A stretch of DNA of 64,000 bases. It comes from Vagococcus allomyrinae (lineage in GTDB: Bacteria > Bacillota > Bacilli > Lactobacillales > Vagococcaceae). A program made the translations under genes and the position numbers. The stretch covers positions 62,001-126,000 of the forward strand of contig NZ_JAEEGA010000012.1 of NCBI RefSeq assembly GCF_017829975.1, read 5' to 3'. Below, in pieces: positions 43,186-53,315 of this stretch (its first letter is position 1; the number at the start of each line of letters is the position of its first letter). The notes beneath the pieces were generated by a model that saw only the letters and a program-made list of their open reading frames with translations, had not been told where the DNA came from and made no database searches.

Positions 43186-43524
43186 TTAAAAGGCAAAGGG
43201 CTTACTGATAATCTGAAGTTGACGCGCCCGAGCGTTAAAGACATACTCTCCTTCGGCTTCTCGTTGATAACGTCCTTCAAACCCATTAAATCTCACTTCC
43301 ATCAATTCCGTGTCACTAAATGGTGAACAGGCAATAACGTCGTCAATCAACACCGTAATTTTCTCCAAGCGATGTTTGGTTAACGCCACGACCGCTTTCG
43401 TCCCTATGCGAAACTCTTCTGTGGTCTGCCCCTCTTCAAACATGGGGGATAGCTCCACTAAAAGAAAACTTCCTTTATTTAAGATCATCTCTTCCGTAAA
43501 ACAAATATCCTCTACCTTAAGCAC
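43186..43524 (-). CDS. Hypothetical protein
   Basis: 112 residues, predicted soluble and mostly beta (KGSFLLVELSPMFEEG, GTKAVVALTKHRLEKITVLI, ELMEVRFNGFEGRYQ). No signal peptide. It lies 75 bases after the SpaA-type giant and before the LysM membrane protein in operon 3. Family not recognised; a small regulatory or adaptor fold is possible. Confidence 0.6.
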   Translation of the reverse strand: MLKVEDICFTEEMILNKGSFLLVELSPMFEEGQTTEEFRIGTKAVVALTKHRLEKITVLIDDVIACSPFSDTELMEVRFNGFEGRYQREAEGEYVFNARARQLQIISKPFAF

Positions 43525-43599
43525 ACAACCACTCCTTCTTATCTCAAGGCTCTTCGGTTAAAAAGCAGGAAGAGCCTTCCCTTCTATCTGTTGCATCCC

Positions 43600-46506
43600 T
43601 TATTCCTTAATTTTGCCAAACTCATTCACAACGTGACTCCAACTAAATGGCCGCGGACTCTCTTCTGGGTCCCCTGCATCGTTCTTGCCATATTTCGGCT
43701 GAATAAACACGGTCACCCAATAATCCGTTTCAGAGGTGTAATCCAATTCTGGCAAACTCATCGGGCCACTTTTGTTAGCTGCCAGATGGTCCGTTGCCAA
43801 GCTAGCTTTATCAGTTGTGGCGACATGCCCGACGTACTCGTAGTATTCTGGAATACTGGTTGCCACATTTAACCACGGATGATCCGTTGCTAAAATCACC
43901 TGAACGATTTTAAACAAATTAGCACTTGGCGTCGGCTTGGCCGTCTCAGTAGTCGAGACTGAAGCCACTGAACTTATGGCAGCAAATGGTGCCGTACCAG
44001 CTAACTGACTGTTCTTAGCTTGGTGATAACCACTAAGAGGCAATACCATCTCCTCTTTCTCATTTAAAACCACTTGACGTATGTGTAAATAACGTTGACG
44101 CAGTTTAATCTCATCCTCATCCTGGTCAGAGTAGGTTTCCGTACAGGTCACACTCGGCTCTTTAGAATGAGCATCACCACCAGTGGCCTTGGCTTCATTT
44201 TTAATGGTTTCAATCGTTGTGCCGTCATCCGCTTGGGTGGACACCACTTTCACCTTAAAGCTTAGTTTTTTAACTTCTAAAGCTTCAATGTCACCCATTT
44301 CCCACTTAATTTTGTTGCCTGTGATAGTTAATCCTTTGCTAGCTAGGTCATTGTCTAACACTGGGCCACCGTCTAGTACAAATGAATCAGCTTGAATTGC
44401 CAAATACTTCGGTACCTCATCCGTTAAGACAACGTCAGTCCACAATCCATGTGAAGTCTGTTCATTTTCCACTTGAATATCATAATCAAAGACTTCATTA
44501 ATAGCGGCCGTTGCTAGTTTTGTTGGCGTAATGGACTCATTCGTTGAGAACTTGGTCACCTTAGGTATTGGCTTAATTAAGGTATCCGTAAAGGTCACCG
44601 AAATCGGTGGCACGACCAGTTTATTTTGATCAATCGTCACCTCTTCTTTTATGGTGTCAATCTTATAGCCATCTGGCGCCGTAACTTCCTTGACCACATA
44701 ATCCCCTTTCCATAAATCCGTTGCCAGAGTGCCCTTTTCATCTGTCTTGCCTTTATAGACAGGAACTGCATTCGGTTGATTGTAGTCCGCTTTCTTATAA
44801 ACCTCAAACTCGGCGTCCTTCAAATGGAGAGTGGTAAACTCACTGTCCACTTTCAGTATTTGGATTCTACCGGGAGCTGGGGCGTATGTAACAACTTCAT
44901 TGGTGTCTTTACTGACAACCTGATTATTTTTCATTGTAACTTCAACATTGGCGATATTATTAAAAACTACTTTATCTTTGATAGGGTCAATATTAGGTGT
45001 TAAGTCTGCACCAGGTTTGACACCAACCTCAATTTCATAGCGATAAGTAGTACCATAAAAAGCTTGAACATTATTCCCACTTTTTAGAGTCACTTTTACA
45101 TCCCCACTGGCAGCGGCAGTCTGATCAATAGTAAACCAGTTGGTAACATCTGCATCTGTCAAGTCGTTATAAATTTTTATTTTATAATCATTGTTACTAT
45201 CTTTTTCAATTTGTAAGGCTTCATCCAATTTGTCCTTGAAGACATACTCCTTAAAGTGCCATTCAGACCGCTCCTCAGAGACAATGTGAGATACCGTATA
45301 CTTAAATTTTTCATCAATTTTCTTTAATGTGTTTTCCAGGCCTTCTTCATCGCTATCCGTTACAATTTTAGTTGGGATAGCTGGCTCAGTTTGTCTGGCT
45401 TTATAGCTCGTTGTCATGAAAGTGTAGTACCAAAAAGTTGAATAATCTGAGTAGTATCCTGTATTTTCTTGAATTGGTGGACTAGCTGGTGTCTTTCTTG
45501 GATCAGTATTCAACCAACCTCTAGAGGCATATGAAAAACTTAATTCCGAGCCTTCAAAAGTAATAGTTGAAAATGCCCACTTCGAGTTCTCTACATCAGC
45601 ATTGTATCCTTGTACACCTGTAGAAATAAATTTGTTATTGCTCCAGTAATTTGTCAATGATGTACCATTAGTAGTAAATGAAGGATAAGTGGCTGGAGGA
45701 TTACCTGCAGGCACAACTTCATTTTCATCACTTTGATAAATTCTTTCAATTCTTGATGCGACTGTCGAGTTTTTAGGATCTAGAACTAATATTTCAGTTC
45801 CGTCAATATCCATAAAAGTTAAATAACCTTTCACTTTTGCTGGAACTAAAGAACCGTTGGTAGCAGTTTTCAAGAACTCATATTTATACTTTTGCCCACC
45901 TGGGGTCAAATCAAAGCGAATATTAGCTGAAGGAGAGATTGGTGCTCGGAATATTCCACCACTAACAGAAGTTGCACGGGCTAAATCATTCCAATCTAAA
46001 ACGCTAATTCTGACATGAATATTTTCTCCCTCATACATTCCAATATTTTTATATAGCAACTGAATATCATCTTTTTTGGTTTGCTTTCTTAAGTACCATT
46101 CTTTTCTAACATTCGCCTCAGTTGGTTTTGTTTTTGTATATGTAACCGAGGTTTGATTGTTAGGTTGAATAAAAAAGGAATACTCTGACGGAATTATTTC
46201 TCCTTTACCAGCAACCCATTCATCAGTTGACACATTAATATTTGTACTAGCAGGGATCCAATTAGCAATATTATTATTTATACCAAACATTTGGGCTACA
46301 GTTTGAGTAAAAGCAATTGCCCGTGATTCAGGAAGCTGTGGCCCGATAAAAGTCTCATCAAAGGCGTCCTCAACCTCACTGGACTGACTAACTTGTTCCT
46401 CTGCTCGTAGTTGAACTTCTCTTTGCTTAATCCCAAAGACTAAAAGAGTCAGTCCCAACACGATTCCGACAATATATAAAATTTTCCGTTGTAGTGGTTT
46501 CATCAC
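43600..46506 (-). CDS. Large secreted protein with SpaA-type isopeptide domain and shared C-terminal module
   Basis: 968 residues. N-terminal signal-anchor (ILYIVGIVLGLTLLVFGI). The first half is an unassigned beta-rich region. Around residues 550-640 there is a SpaA/Cna-B prealbumin-like domain (IQILKVDSEF, FEVYKKADYNQ, YVVKEVTAPDGY), followed by a second isopeptide-type domain (NEVFDYDIQVEN ... IKNEAKATGG). The C-terminal ~150 residues are the module shared with 46567-50874 and the two DUF5057-like proteins (HIRQVVLNEKEE, YYEYVGHVATTDKA, YWVTVFIQPK), ending RPFSWSHVVNEFGKIKE. There is no LPxTG, so attachment probably depends on that module or the membrane anchor. It lies in operon 3 after its paralogue. 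Confidence 0.75.
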   Translation of the reverse strand: MMKPLQRKILYIVGIVLGLTLLVFGIKQREVQLRAEEQVSQSSEVEDAFDETFIGPQLPESRAIAFTQTVAQMFGINNNIANWIPASTNINVSTDEWVAGKGEIIPSEYSFFIQPNNQTSVTYTKTKPTEANVRKEWYLRKQTKKDDIQLLYKNIGMYEGENIHVRISVLDWNDLARATSVSGGIFRAPISPSANIRFDLTPGGQKYKYEFLKTATNGSLVPAKVKGYLTFMDIDGTEILVLDPKNSTVASRIERIYQSDENEVVPAGNPPATYPSFTTNGTSLTNYWSNNKFISTGVQGYNADVENSKWAFSTITFEGSELSFSYASRGWLNTDPRKTPASPPIQENTGYYSDYSTFWYYTFMTTSYKARQTEPAIPTKIVTDSDEEGLENTLKKIDEKFKYTVSHIVSEERSEWHFKEYVFKDKLDEALQIEKDSNNDYKIKIYNDLTDADVTNWFTIDQTAAASGDVKVTLKSGNNVQAFYGTTYRYEIEVGVKPGADLTPNIDPIKDKVVFNNIANVEVTMKNNQVVSKDTNEVVTYAPAPGRIQILKVDSEFTTLHLKDAEFEVYKKADYNQPNAVPVYKGKTDEKGTLATDLWKGDYVVKEVTAPDGYKIDTIKEEVTIDQNKLVVPPISVTFTDTLIKPIPKVTKFSTNESITPTKLATAAINEVFDYDIQVENEQTSHGLWTDVVLTDEVPKYLAIQADSFVLDGGPVLDNDLASKGLTITGNKIKWEMGDIEALEVKKLSFKVKVVSTQADDGTTIETIKNEAKATGGDAHSKEPSVTCTETYSDQDEDEIKLRQRYLHIRQVVLNEKEEMVLPLSGYHQAKNSQLAGTAPFAAISSVASVSTTETAKPTPSANLFKIVQVILATDHPWLNVATSIPEYYEYVGHVATTDKASLATDHLAANKSGPMSLPELDYTSETDYWVTVFIQPKYGKNDAGDPEESPRPFSWSHVVNEFGKIKE

Positions 46507-46566
46507 TGCTTCTCCCCTTTTATTAAAGCCGTACTAATCGCTACTGCTCTACTAGCCTTTGAGTTA

Positions 46567-49500
46567 TTATTTTTTAATCTTGTTAAATTCATTGATCACA
46601 TGACTCCAACTATAAGGGCGTGGACTTTCCTCATCTTTTGGAACAGGTGTCGTTGTTTTCCCTAATTTTGGTTGAATATAGATGGTTACCCAATATTCAT
46701 TAGCAGCTATATAATCCAAAACAGGTAAGTCATTTTGTGCGTTCATGCCTAAATTCATAGATAAATGATCGTTAGCCAGCGTCGCTTTATCTGTCGATTG
46801 AATATGACCGACATATTCATAATATTCAGGAATTGTCGGCAAGACCTTTAAAAGATTACTGTCTTTTGTCAAGGTAAACTTGACTTTCTTAAATAGACTC
46901 TGATTAATGTCACTTGGAGCATCCTTAGTAGTGGACTGACTACTGATATTAAACAGCTTTTCTTTAGTGAGTGATTTTTCATTCCGTAACTCAAAATAGC
47001 CTTGAAGTGGTTTAACCACCTCTTCGTGCTCTTTTAACACCACTTGTCTAATATTAAAATAAGAAACCTCTGACACCCACAATTTCACTTCCATATTGTA
47101 TTCAATATTGTCAATATAGAGCTCATCAGATATCACGCCGCCATCTTTAGCTTCAATGCCTGTGCTATCGCCTAGTCCTAAACCAACTGCCCCTGACAAA
47201 TCATTAGGATAGTTTAAAACCTTATTAAAACTAATATACCAATCACCATTTGAATCTTCTTTAACCTCATATTCTAAATTGATGATGGTTTCTTTTGTTA
47301 CCTCTCTGCGTATGCCATTCTCAGTAACAAGAGTAGGATACGAATAATACACAGGAATTATCACTTTTTTCCCTGCTACAATAGGGCCATCAACCGTTAC
47401 CTCACCAAAGGTTTTATTTCGTTCCGATTCTCGCCCTTTGAAAGTAACTGATAACTTATCAATAATAGTTGTTTTAGCTTGACGTCCCCAGGCTGTTGTT
47501 ACATTTGTTCCAAAGGGTTGTTGTAATAATTCAGTATGCTTCGCTGGTGATTGACCACTTACCACATAATTGGGATTCGCGCCTACATCAGCCTTAGCAT
47601 CAATAGCCAAAGCATCTTCATTAGCAGAATTATCCTTGGAATTAAAGACATCGACTTTAGTATCATACTTAGCAGGAACTACATCGATTATTTTTTCATC
47701 TGTTCGATAGCGTCCATCTGTTAGCTGCCAGTAATACGTAACAATATATTTTGACCCTGCAGAATTATCGGCATATAGGGCTCTGTCACCATTCCATTTT
47801 TGCTCATCTAAATTGGGATTACCATCAATCCCCGTTCCTGCCCCTGTCACTTTAACGGATTTATCAATAAGGTAGTTACCTCCACTATCTTTTAAATAAG
47901 TACCATCTGTGTCACGTTTAACTAAACTGATCTCCGTGTAGAGTAAGGCATCTTTACTAGCAGAAAATTGCGTTAGCATATTATCTGTTTTTACTTTCCA
48001 AAACTTGTCTGAATTTGGATAGTCTCCTAATAAGGCAGATGACCACACTTTATCATCATGAAACCCAATTACTAAATCCTCTGTTATACTATCCATCATT
48101 CTCAACTCAACATCTTCTCGATGGTTATACAAGATCCCTGCTGATACCTCAGCATCCTCTCCTGCTTGAATCTCCATATAAGAAACCAATCTAATAGGGC
48201 GTTTAGCTTTAGCGGTATCTACTGTTTGGACGGGCTGATACCAATCCAATCCCGGATTTTTAATGGTTCCCTTTCCATTAGAAACATCAAGGGCTGTTGC
48301 ATCTCCAACACCATCATTGTCAGTGTCAACAGGAGCACCTCCAGGAATAATTTGCTGCCAATCGCCTGGAGATGTCACTTTAAAATTAGTGACAATTTCT
48401 CTCACAGTATCATAGGTAGTTGTCCCACCCCTATATTGAGTAGGAGTTCGGTCATAACTCACCTCTGCTTCTGATCTAATCCCAGTATTATCCCAATCAT
48501 ATCCTTTATCCCAAGTATTAAGCATAACTGTCGATACTGATGCTAACGAATTAGCCTTAACTATATTAACTTGTTCAGCAGAACCCCAATTAGCTTCTGA
48601 AGCATTTGAGAAAACCTTAAGTTCTGGATAGTGTTCTGCTTGATAACTCCAATTAGCTGTCCCTAACCCAAAATCATTTCCACTGGCCATTCCTGTTCCA
48701 GATTTTGTTGTTGTACTTGTTAATAAACCCGTAATACCTGGAACCACTTTATCGGCGCCCGTCGCCCATTCACGCATTCCCGTTGTTTGCTTATCATAAT
48801 AATTATTTACCAATCGCCCAGTAGCTGCTGGTTTAGCGCTCAAGAAGCCACCGATGTTAACAGGGGCTGTCATATTAGTTGTAAAATTTCCGACTTCTCC
48901 TGCCGCATAACTATTTGAAATTTTACTATCTGTCCCAGTTGATGGAGATTGAAATCCTCCTTCTACACTTCCTGTTTTTCTCAGTCCTACTAATACAGTG
49001 GAATAAGAACTATCTATTTCGACTTGAGGTTGATCACCTGTTCCAGCAGTAAATCCTCCCATATAACTAAATCCTTCTAATTTTCCAGTTGCATAGTTAT
49101 TGGTAAATTTACCTCGTGATTCAGCCATAAAACCACCAGCGAACATCGTTGCGTACATCTCGTTGTTCGTAAAAGAACTGTCAATGTTATTATTGTAACT
49201 AGCACAACCAAAAAACATCCCGCTGTGGCCGCCATAAGTTGCGAGAAGAGTTCCAACAGAATAACTTCTTGAAACTACATCTCCAGGAGTTGTAGAGGCA
49301 CCAGTTCCTGCACTCCCTCCCCAAACTGTTAAGCCACTAACATGATCTCTCCCATAGACAAAAGAATCCGATACACTACAATTTCGATAAGTTGTTCGGT
49401 ATAGTCGTGCACCAAAAGGGGCAACGCCATCCCCAATTGAATAAAACATTGATTTTTTTACATGAACATTCGTCATACTAGACTTATTTGCCGTAACGCC

Positions 49501-50874
49501 ATTGGCACCAGAACTAAACAAACCTGTATAGGAAACAATTTGATTATTAGAATTTATTGCCTTTACATTTGAGAAAGTCAAATTTTTAATAGTATTCGTT
49601 CCTGAAGCTTGAATATTAGAAACAAATGCAGCATGAACCTGCATATCAGTGGCTACCCAAATTCCTAAATTGTAAATAGTGAAATTATTACCATCCAAAT
49701 TCAGTAACTTGCCATTACCAATTGATATAGTTACCCAATTAGCATTCCCGCCATCCATATCTAAATTGCCACCCAATTTTATTACGTCATTCGTAACAAA
49801 ATTAGTTAACGCATAACGAAGTTGCTCACCAGAATAAACTGTCCAAACCTTACTACTGTCTTTTGTTGGAATTCTTTTAGGATTATCAGTTGTTGTTCCG
49901 GTCGTTTGATTTGCAATAACGCCTGAATACTTCCATCCCTTATATCCTGGGGATGTACTATTCCACGAAAATTCATTGGCCGCCTTGTTCATCCAAATAG
50001 TATTCACATAATCACGCCAAGTTCCTGGTACGACAAATGAATTAATAGGTGTTGTGTAGTTGGCATTTCCAGATGTTTTAGCGCTTGTCAACATATAGTT
50101 ATCACCTAATTTGTCATAAGTGCCATTACCTGATGCTCTAGTTGTAGGAATGCTTGCCTCCATCTGCCTTTGGGCTGCTTCACTTCCCGCTTTCATTATC
50201 TCCGCATCTAGTTCTTCAAGATCACCATCGTTATGCTCCTCATCGCTATGACTATGTTGTTCATCGATATCTTGAATAATTATTTCAGCAATGGGCACCT
50301 TTGCATCAAGAACAAACGCCTTGTCAATTTCGCCAGTAAATTCATACGTCCCTTCAATATCAGCTTGATAATCATCACTACTCCATTTCACAGAAATATC
50401 TTTCACAAGGTTTATGATATTTCCGTTCTCATCGCTAACATACCACTGATTTTCTTTACCTCCTAAAGAACCAAAAACACGATAAGAATTTTCTTGCCCT
50501 TGAATAAAAACAGTATAGACACCTGTTTCATTATTAGTATCCACATACCCATAATCAAAATAGCTATAATTTCCATCAGCTTCAGGTACAGGAGTTCCAT
50601 GAACAAATTTTTGCTTTTTCTCTTTTTTAGTGAGTTTTACAATACCTCTGATAGTTTCGGGTAGCTCAACATCACGTTCAGAAGTCCCAAGTTTCTCAGT
50701 ATCAGAAAAAACAACTGACTTTCTTTCGAAACCAACAATTGTTTTCTTTAAAGTTTCACCACTTAACGTCTCTGGTGACGTATTAATAAAGATTAGGAAG
50801 AAGGTAATCATTCCCAAAAAGCAAATGCTCATAACGGCTAGAGCTCTTTTTTTCCGTTTGGTTTTATGCTTCAC
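46567..50874 (-). CDS. Giant secreted beta-helix protein with shared C-terminal module
   Basis: 1435 residues. N-terminal signal-anchor (ALAVMSICFLGMITFFLIFI). The region ~350-800 contains short glycine-rich repeats of GLUG/beta-helix type (NNYATGKLEGFSYMGGFTAG, SNSYAAGEVGNF, SRSYSVGTLLATYGGHSGMF), as in large adhesins. Beta-sandwich regions follow. The C-terminal 170 residues match 43600-46506 closely: FNIRQVVLKEHEEVVKPLQG, PEYYEYVGHIQSTDKATL, EYWVTIYIQPKLGK, ending RPYSWSHVINEFNKIKK. No sortase signal. It directly follows the SipW-type proteins, the place held by the lectin adhesin in operon 1. Confidence 0.75.
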   Translation of the reverse strand: MKHKTKRKKRALAVMSICFLGMITFFLIFINTSPETLSGETLKKTIVGFERKSVVFSDTEKLGTSERDVELPETIRGIVKLTKKEKKQKFVHGTPVPEADGNYSYFDYGYVDTNNETGVYTVFIQGQENSYRVFGSLGGKENQWYVSDENGNIINLVKDISVKWSSDDYQADIEGTYEFTGEIDKAFVLDAKVPIAEIIIQDIDEQHSHSDEEHNDGDLEELDAEIMKAGSEAAQRQMEASIPTTRASGNGTYDKLGDNYMLTSAKTSGNANYTTPINSFVVPGTWRDYVNTIWMNKAANEFSWNSTSPGYKGWKYSGVIANQTTGTTTDNPKRIPTKDSSKVWTVYSGEQLRYALTNFVTNDVIKLGGNLDMDGGNANWVTISIGNGKLLNLDGNNFTIYNLGIWVATDMQVHAAFVSNIQASGTNTIKNLTFSNVKAINSNNQIVSYTGLFSSGANGVTANKSSMTNVHVKKSMFYSIGDGVAPFGARLYRTTYRNCSVSDSFVYGRDHVSGLTVWGGSAGTGASTTPGDVVSRSYSVGTLLATYGGHSGMFFGCASYNNNIDSSFTNNEMYATMFAGGFMAESRGKFTNNYATGKLEGFSYMGGFTAGTGDQPQVEIDSSYSTVLVGLRKTGSVEGGFQSPSTGTDSKISNSYAAGEVGNFTTNMTAPVNIGGFLSAKPAATGRLVNNYYDKQTTGMREWATGADKVVPGITGLLTSTTTKSGTGMASGNDFGLGTANWSYQAEHYPELKVFSNASEANWGSAEQVNIVKANSLASVSTVMLNTWDKGYDWDNTGIRSEAEVSYDRTPTQYRGGTTTYDTVREIVTNFKVTSPGDWQQIIPGGAPVDTDNDGVGDATALDVSNGKGTIKNPGLDWYQPVQTVDTAKAKRPIRLVSYMEIQAGEDAEVSAGILYNHREDVELRMMDSITEDLVIGFHDDKVWSSALLGDYPNSDKFWKVKTDNMLTQFSASKDALLYTEISLVKRDTDGTYLKDSGGNYLIDKSVKVTGAGTGIDGNPNLDEQKWNGDRALYADNSAGSKYIVTYYWQLTDGRYRTDEKIIDVVPAKYDTKVDVFNSKDNSANEDALAIDAKADVGANPNYVVSGQSPAKHTELLQQPFGTNVTTAWGRQAKTTIIDKLSVTFKGRESERNKTFGEVTVDGPIVAGKKVIIPVYYSYPTLVTENGIRREVTKETIINLEYEVKEDSNGDWYISFNKVLNYPNDLSGAVGLGLGDSTGIEAKDGGVISDELYIDNIEYNMEVKLWVSEVSYFNIRQVVLKEHEEVVKPLQGYFELRNEKSLTKEKLFNISSQSTTKDAPSDINQSLFKKVKFTLTKDSNLLKVLPTIPEYYEYVGHIQSTDKATLANDHLSMNLGMNAQNDLPVLDYIAANEYWVTIYIQPKLGKTTTPVPKDEESPRPYSWSHVINEFNKIKK

Positions 50875-50895
50875 AGTTATTCTCCCTTCAAATTC

Positions 50896-51591
50896 TTATA
50901 AACCATGCGCTGACCCTTTAAGTGCATTTTCAACTAATAGTAGTTTGCCATTAGCTGGTGTCTGCCCTTGCCACCAAGCATCACGATATGCCCATTGTGT
51001 GGTATGGATACTTTCGGCCCTAACATCAATCGTTAAAGAAGCACCTTCATACCAGTTGTCAACATAATCCTTCACATGATCCGAGAGTTTGACTTTTTCA
51101 AATAATGGCGCTGTCGTTTCTCCTGGTAACAATGCTTTTAAGTAATAATAATAACCGTCTTCTCCATCAACCCAATCTGCAGTATCAGCAATCGGATTGT
51201 CCGAACTATCTAATAGGAGAATTTCTGTGCCAATTCGAGCAGGTAATGAAACGTTGACCCCATCATCATCCTCTTTTGAAAGCACTTCAGGAAAAGCCAA
51301 AATACGAACAAAGGCTGGCAATTCACCGTTATTTTTTGCTGTGACTTTTTTAGTATAAGGTTTGTCAATTGTCGTTTCTGTTACAGGAGTAAATTCTTCC
51401 ACTACTTGAACTTTTAAATCCCCAATAGAGAAATCATTGGTTTTCATTTCAGAATGTCGCTCAATTGAATAAGTGTATCCCTTGTATCCCAATAAGCTAA
51501 TTCCTAAGAAAATCACAAAAACTGCCACAACAATGAGAAGATTAATTTTTTTCTTTTTTTTCTTACGTACATGTACTTTCCGTTTTTTCAT
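50896..51591 (-). CDS. SipW-type (TasA/CalY-like) membrane-anchored protein, operon 3
   Basis: 231 residues. Basic N-terminus, hydrophobic helix (LIVVAVFVIFLGISLLGY), then VQVVEEFTPVTETTIDKPYT, KKVTAKNNGELPAFVRI and GEDGYYYYLKALLPGE, all typical of TasA-like proteins. It ends YRDAWWQGQTPANGKL, matching the counterpart at 7162-7794. It lies 21 bases before the giant beta-helix protein. Confidence 0.68.
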   Translation of the reverse strand: MKKRKVHVRKKKKKKINLLIVVAVFVIFLGISLLGYKGYTYSIERHSEMKTNDFSIGDLKVQVVEEFTPVTETTIDKPYTKKVTAKNNGELPAFVRILAFPEVLSKEDDDGVNVSLPARIGTEILLLDSSDNPIADTADWVDGEDGYYYYLKALLPGETTAPLFEKVKLSDHVKDYVDNWYEGASLTIDVRAESIHTTQWAYRDAWWQGQTPANGKLLLVENALKGSAHGL

Positions 51592-51612
51592 CGTCGCTTT
51601 CTCCTGTCATGT

Positions 51613-52497
51613 TTAATTAGGGATCACCTTGTCTTTTAATAACAAGTAAATTGGGTCAGTTGATGAATCATGTCCCCACTCAGACAATGTCTCTTTAAGC
51701 GCCTGATCTCCGCCCATTAGAATATTTAGCTTATACAACGACTCTTTAATGCGGTTAGGGGTTGACGGAGATAAGAAAGTTTCAGTCAAAAAGTACGATG
51801 TCTCTTTTCCAGGTTCCAACCGCTCTGAGTAATAGAAATACCCATCATTTCCATACCGCCAATAATTACTTGTAAAGGAACTGTCATCTCCAGCAACATC
51901 GCCAAACTTCAAGTCAATAAAAGCCAAGTCTGTTGTTTGTCGTTGAGCTTCTCCCCACTCGTAAACCAATCCTTTTCCATCAATCGAAAGAGAAGATGGG
52001 ATCGTTTTTTCTCCTTTGTAAAAAACGCCACTATTTTGTTTATCATAATAATGATTTACTTTCCAAGTATTAACTTGATTACGCTCAATTGTTGCAGTAG
52101 GTGTAACTGGCCATTTAGACAAAACATTACCTGACCCTTCAGAAAGAGCGCTCGTTTCAATCTCCATTTCAAACAACAACAAGAACTCTTCTGCTCTTAG
52201 TCTGACAAAGGCAGGGATATTTCCATCATTTAAAACGTAAACCTTTTTAACCGTTGCTCTTCCAGGCTCCCACTGATTGTTAGGTGTAAATTGTTCTTTC
52301 AGTTTAACGCTAAAAGCTGTATTTCCGATTTTATTTTCTTTGCTAGTACTATAGGTATCCCAGGCATATGTAGCCTTTATCACTAGAAAAAAAGACAAAA
52401 TAGAGACAGATATTAACAATAATGATTTATGATACTTTTTCAACCAAATAGCCAACGGCTGCCGTCTTTTCTTTTGATAATTATGTTTTCGAGACAT
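51613..52497 (-). CDS. SipW-dependent fibre-type protein, operon 3
   Basis: 294 residues. Basic start, hydrophobic core and KATYAWDTYSTSKENKIGN, a SipW-type signal. FTPNNQWEPGRATVKKVYV, NDGNIPAFVRL and NDGYFYYSERLEPGKET follow. Counterpart of 7806-8678 in order, length and sequence. A strong hairpin with a T-run lies just upstream (52527-52583), so its expression may be reduced relative to the first three genes. Confidence 0.72.
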   Translation of the reverse strand: MSRKHNYQKKRRQPLAIWLKKYHKSLLLISVSILSFFLVIKATYAWDTYSTSKENKIGNTAFSVKLKEQFTPNNQWEPGRATVKKVYVLNDGNIPAFVRLRAEEFLLLFEMEIETSALSEGSGNVLSKWPVTPTATIERNQVNTWKVNHYYDKQNSGVFYKGEKTIPSSLSIDGKGLVYEWGEAQRQTTDLAFIDLKFGDVAGDDSSFTSNYWRYGNDGYFYYSERLEPGKETSYFLTETFLSPSTPNRIKESLYKLNILMGGDQALKETLSEWGHDSSTDPIYLLLKDKVIPN

Positions 52498-52526
52498 GCT
52501 TCATTCCCTCCAAATCTTATACTTAA

Positions 52527-52583
52527 AAAATTTCCTTATCACCAGACACTCCATTAAGGACTATACAGTGATAAGGAAATTTT
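52527..52583 (-). terminator. Internal terminator or attenuator in operon 3
   Basis: A perfect 16-bp stem, AAAATTTCCTTATCAC with its complement, and a 25-base loop, placed eight bases after the LPxTG gene; a run of seven T follows on the minus strand. It would partly stop transcription after sipW, the fibre gene and the LPxTG gene. Operon 1 has only four bases at the equivalent junction. Confidence 0.8.
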
Positions 52584-52590
52584 ATTTTCC

Positions 52591-53271
52591 TTATCCTTGA
52601 CTGTCTCGATTCTTTCTACGACGAATAAACAGCAACGTTACCGAAATAATAAAAATCCCTGTAATAATTTTATAGAGTAAACTTCGCCATTCTTCACCTG
52701 TTTGAGGTAATATCCCTGGTTTAGGCTTAGGATCCGGTTTGTCTGGATTATTTGCTTTAGTCGCATAAAAGTTCCATTTTATAATGGCGTAACTTTCGGA
52801 CTGCCAAACCTCTTCCGGTAAATTGTCGGCCACCTCAAAAGTCACTTGTAGCTCCGCAAATTCTCCATAAGCATAAGAACCCAAATTCAAACGTTTGGTT
52901 TGCATATTAGGTGTTCCTTCGCCAACCAAATTTCCTCTATAAATTTCCTTACCATCTAAAGTCATGGTTACGAAAATCGCCTCATAAAAATCAATCTCTC
53001 CATCCTTTTCTGTTGGAGCAATATCCATTTCCAAAAGATACGGGCGATCATTTTTTTCTGTGTTCATCATCTTTATTTTTTTGGTGAATTTTTCTCCTGG
53101 ATGGAGATCTTCTTTATGTACATAGTACTCACCAGTTCCATCTACATTTATCCCCTCTGAATCCCCAATTAACATTCCAGGAGGAAGAACTTCCGCTTGA
53201 GCAAAAGTACCTCCAAAAAGTATTAAAATAAACAACACAGCTATACGAACTCCATATGCTTTAACTTTCAT
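52591..53271 (-). CDS. LPxTG-anchored cell-wall protein of the SipW module, operon 3
   Basis: 226 residues with signal peptide (IAVLFILILFGGTFAQAE) and C-terminal LPQTGEEW, hydrophobic stretch (LLYKIITGIFIISVTLLFI) and RRRK tail. The mature part has HPGEKFTKKIKMMNTEK, like its counterpart at 8694-9389. Likely covalently attached to peptidoglycan by a sortase encoded elsewhere, serving as wall anchor of the SipW-dependent fibre. Confidence 0.77.
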   Translation of the reverse strand: MKVKAYGVRIAVLFILILFGGTFAQAEVLPPGMLIGDSEGINVDGTGEYYVHKEDLHPGEKFTKKIKMMNTEKNDRPYLLEMDIAPTEKDGEIDFYEAIFVTMTLDGKEIYRGNLVGEGTPNMQTKRLNLGSYAYGEFAELQVTFEVADNLPEEVWQSESYAIIKWNFYATKANNPDKPDPKPKPGILPQTGEEWRSLLYKIITGIFIISVTLLFIRRRKNRDSQG

Positions 53272-53315
53272 GAGTTCTTCCTCCTAAATGTTAATCAAAT
53301 AAAATATGCTACTCC

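Noticed and set aside
48166-51067. Plus-strand frames inside the giant and SipW-type genes
   Set aside because: Antisense to clear coding sequence with domain structure.
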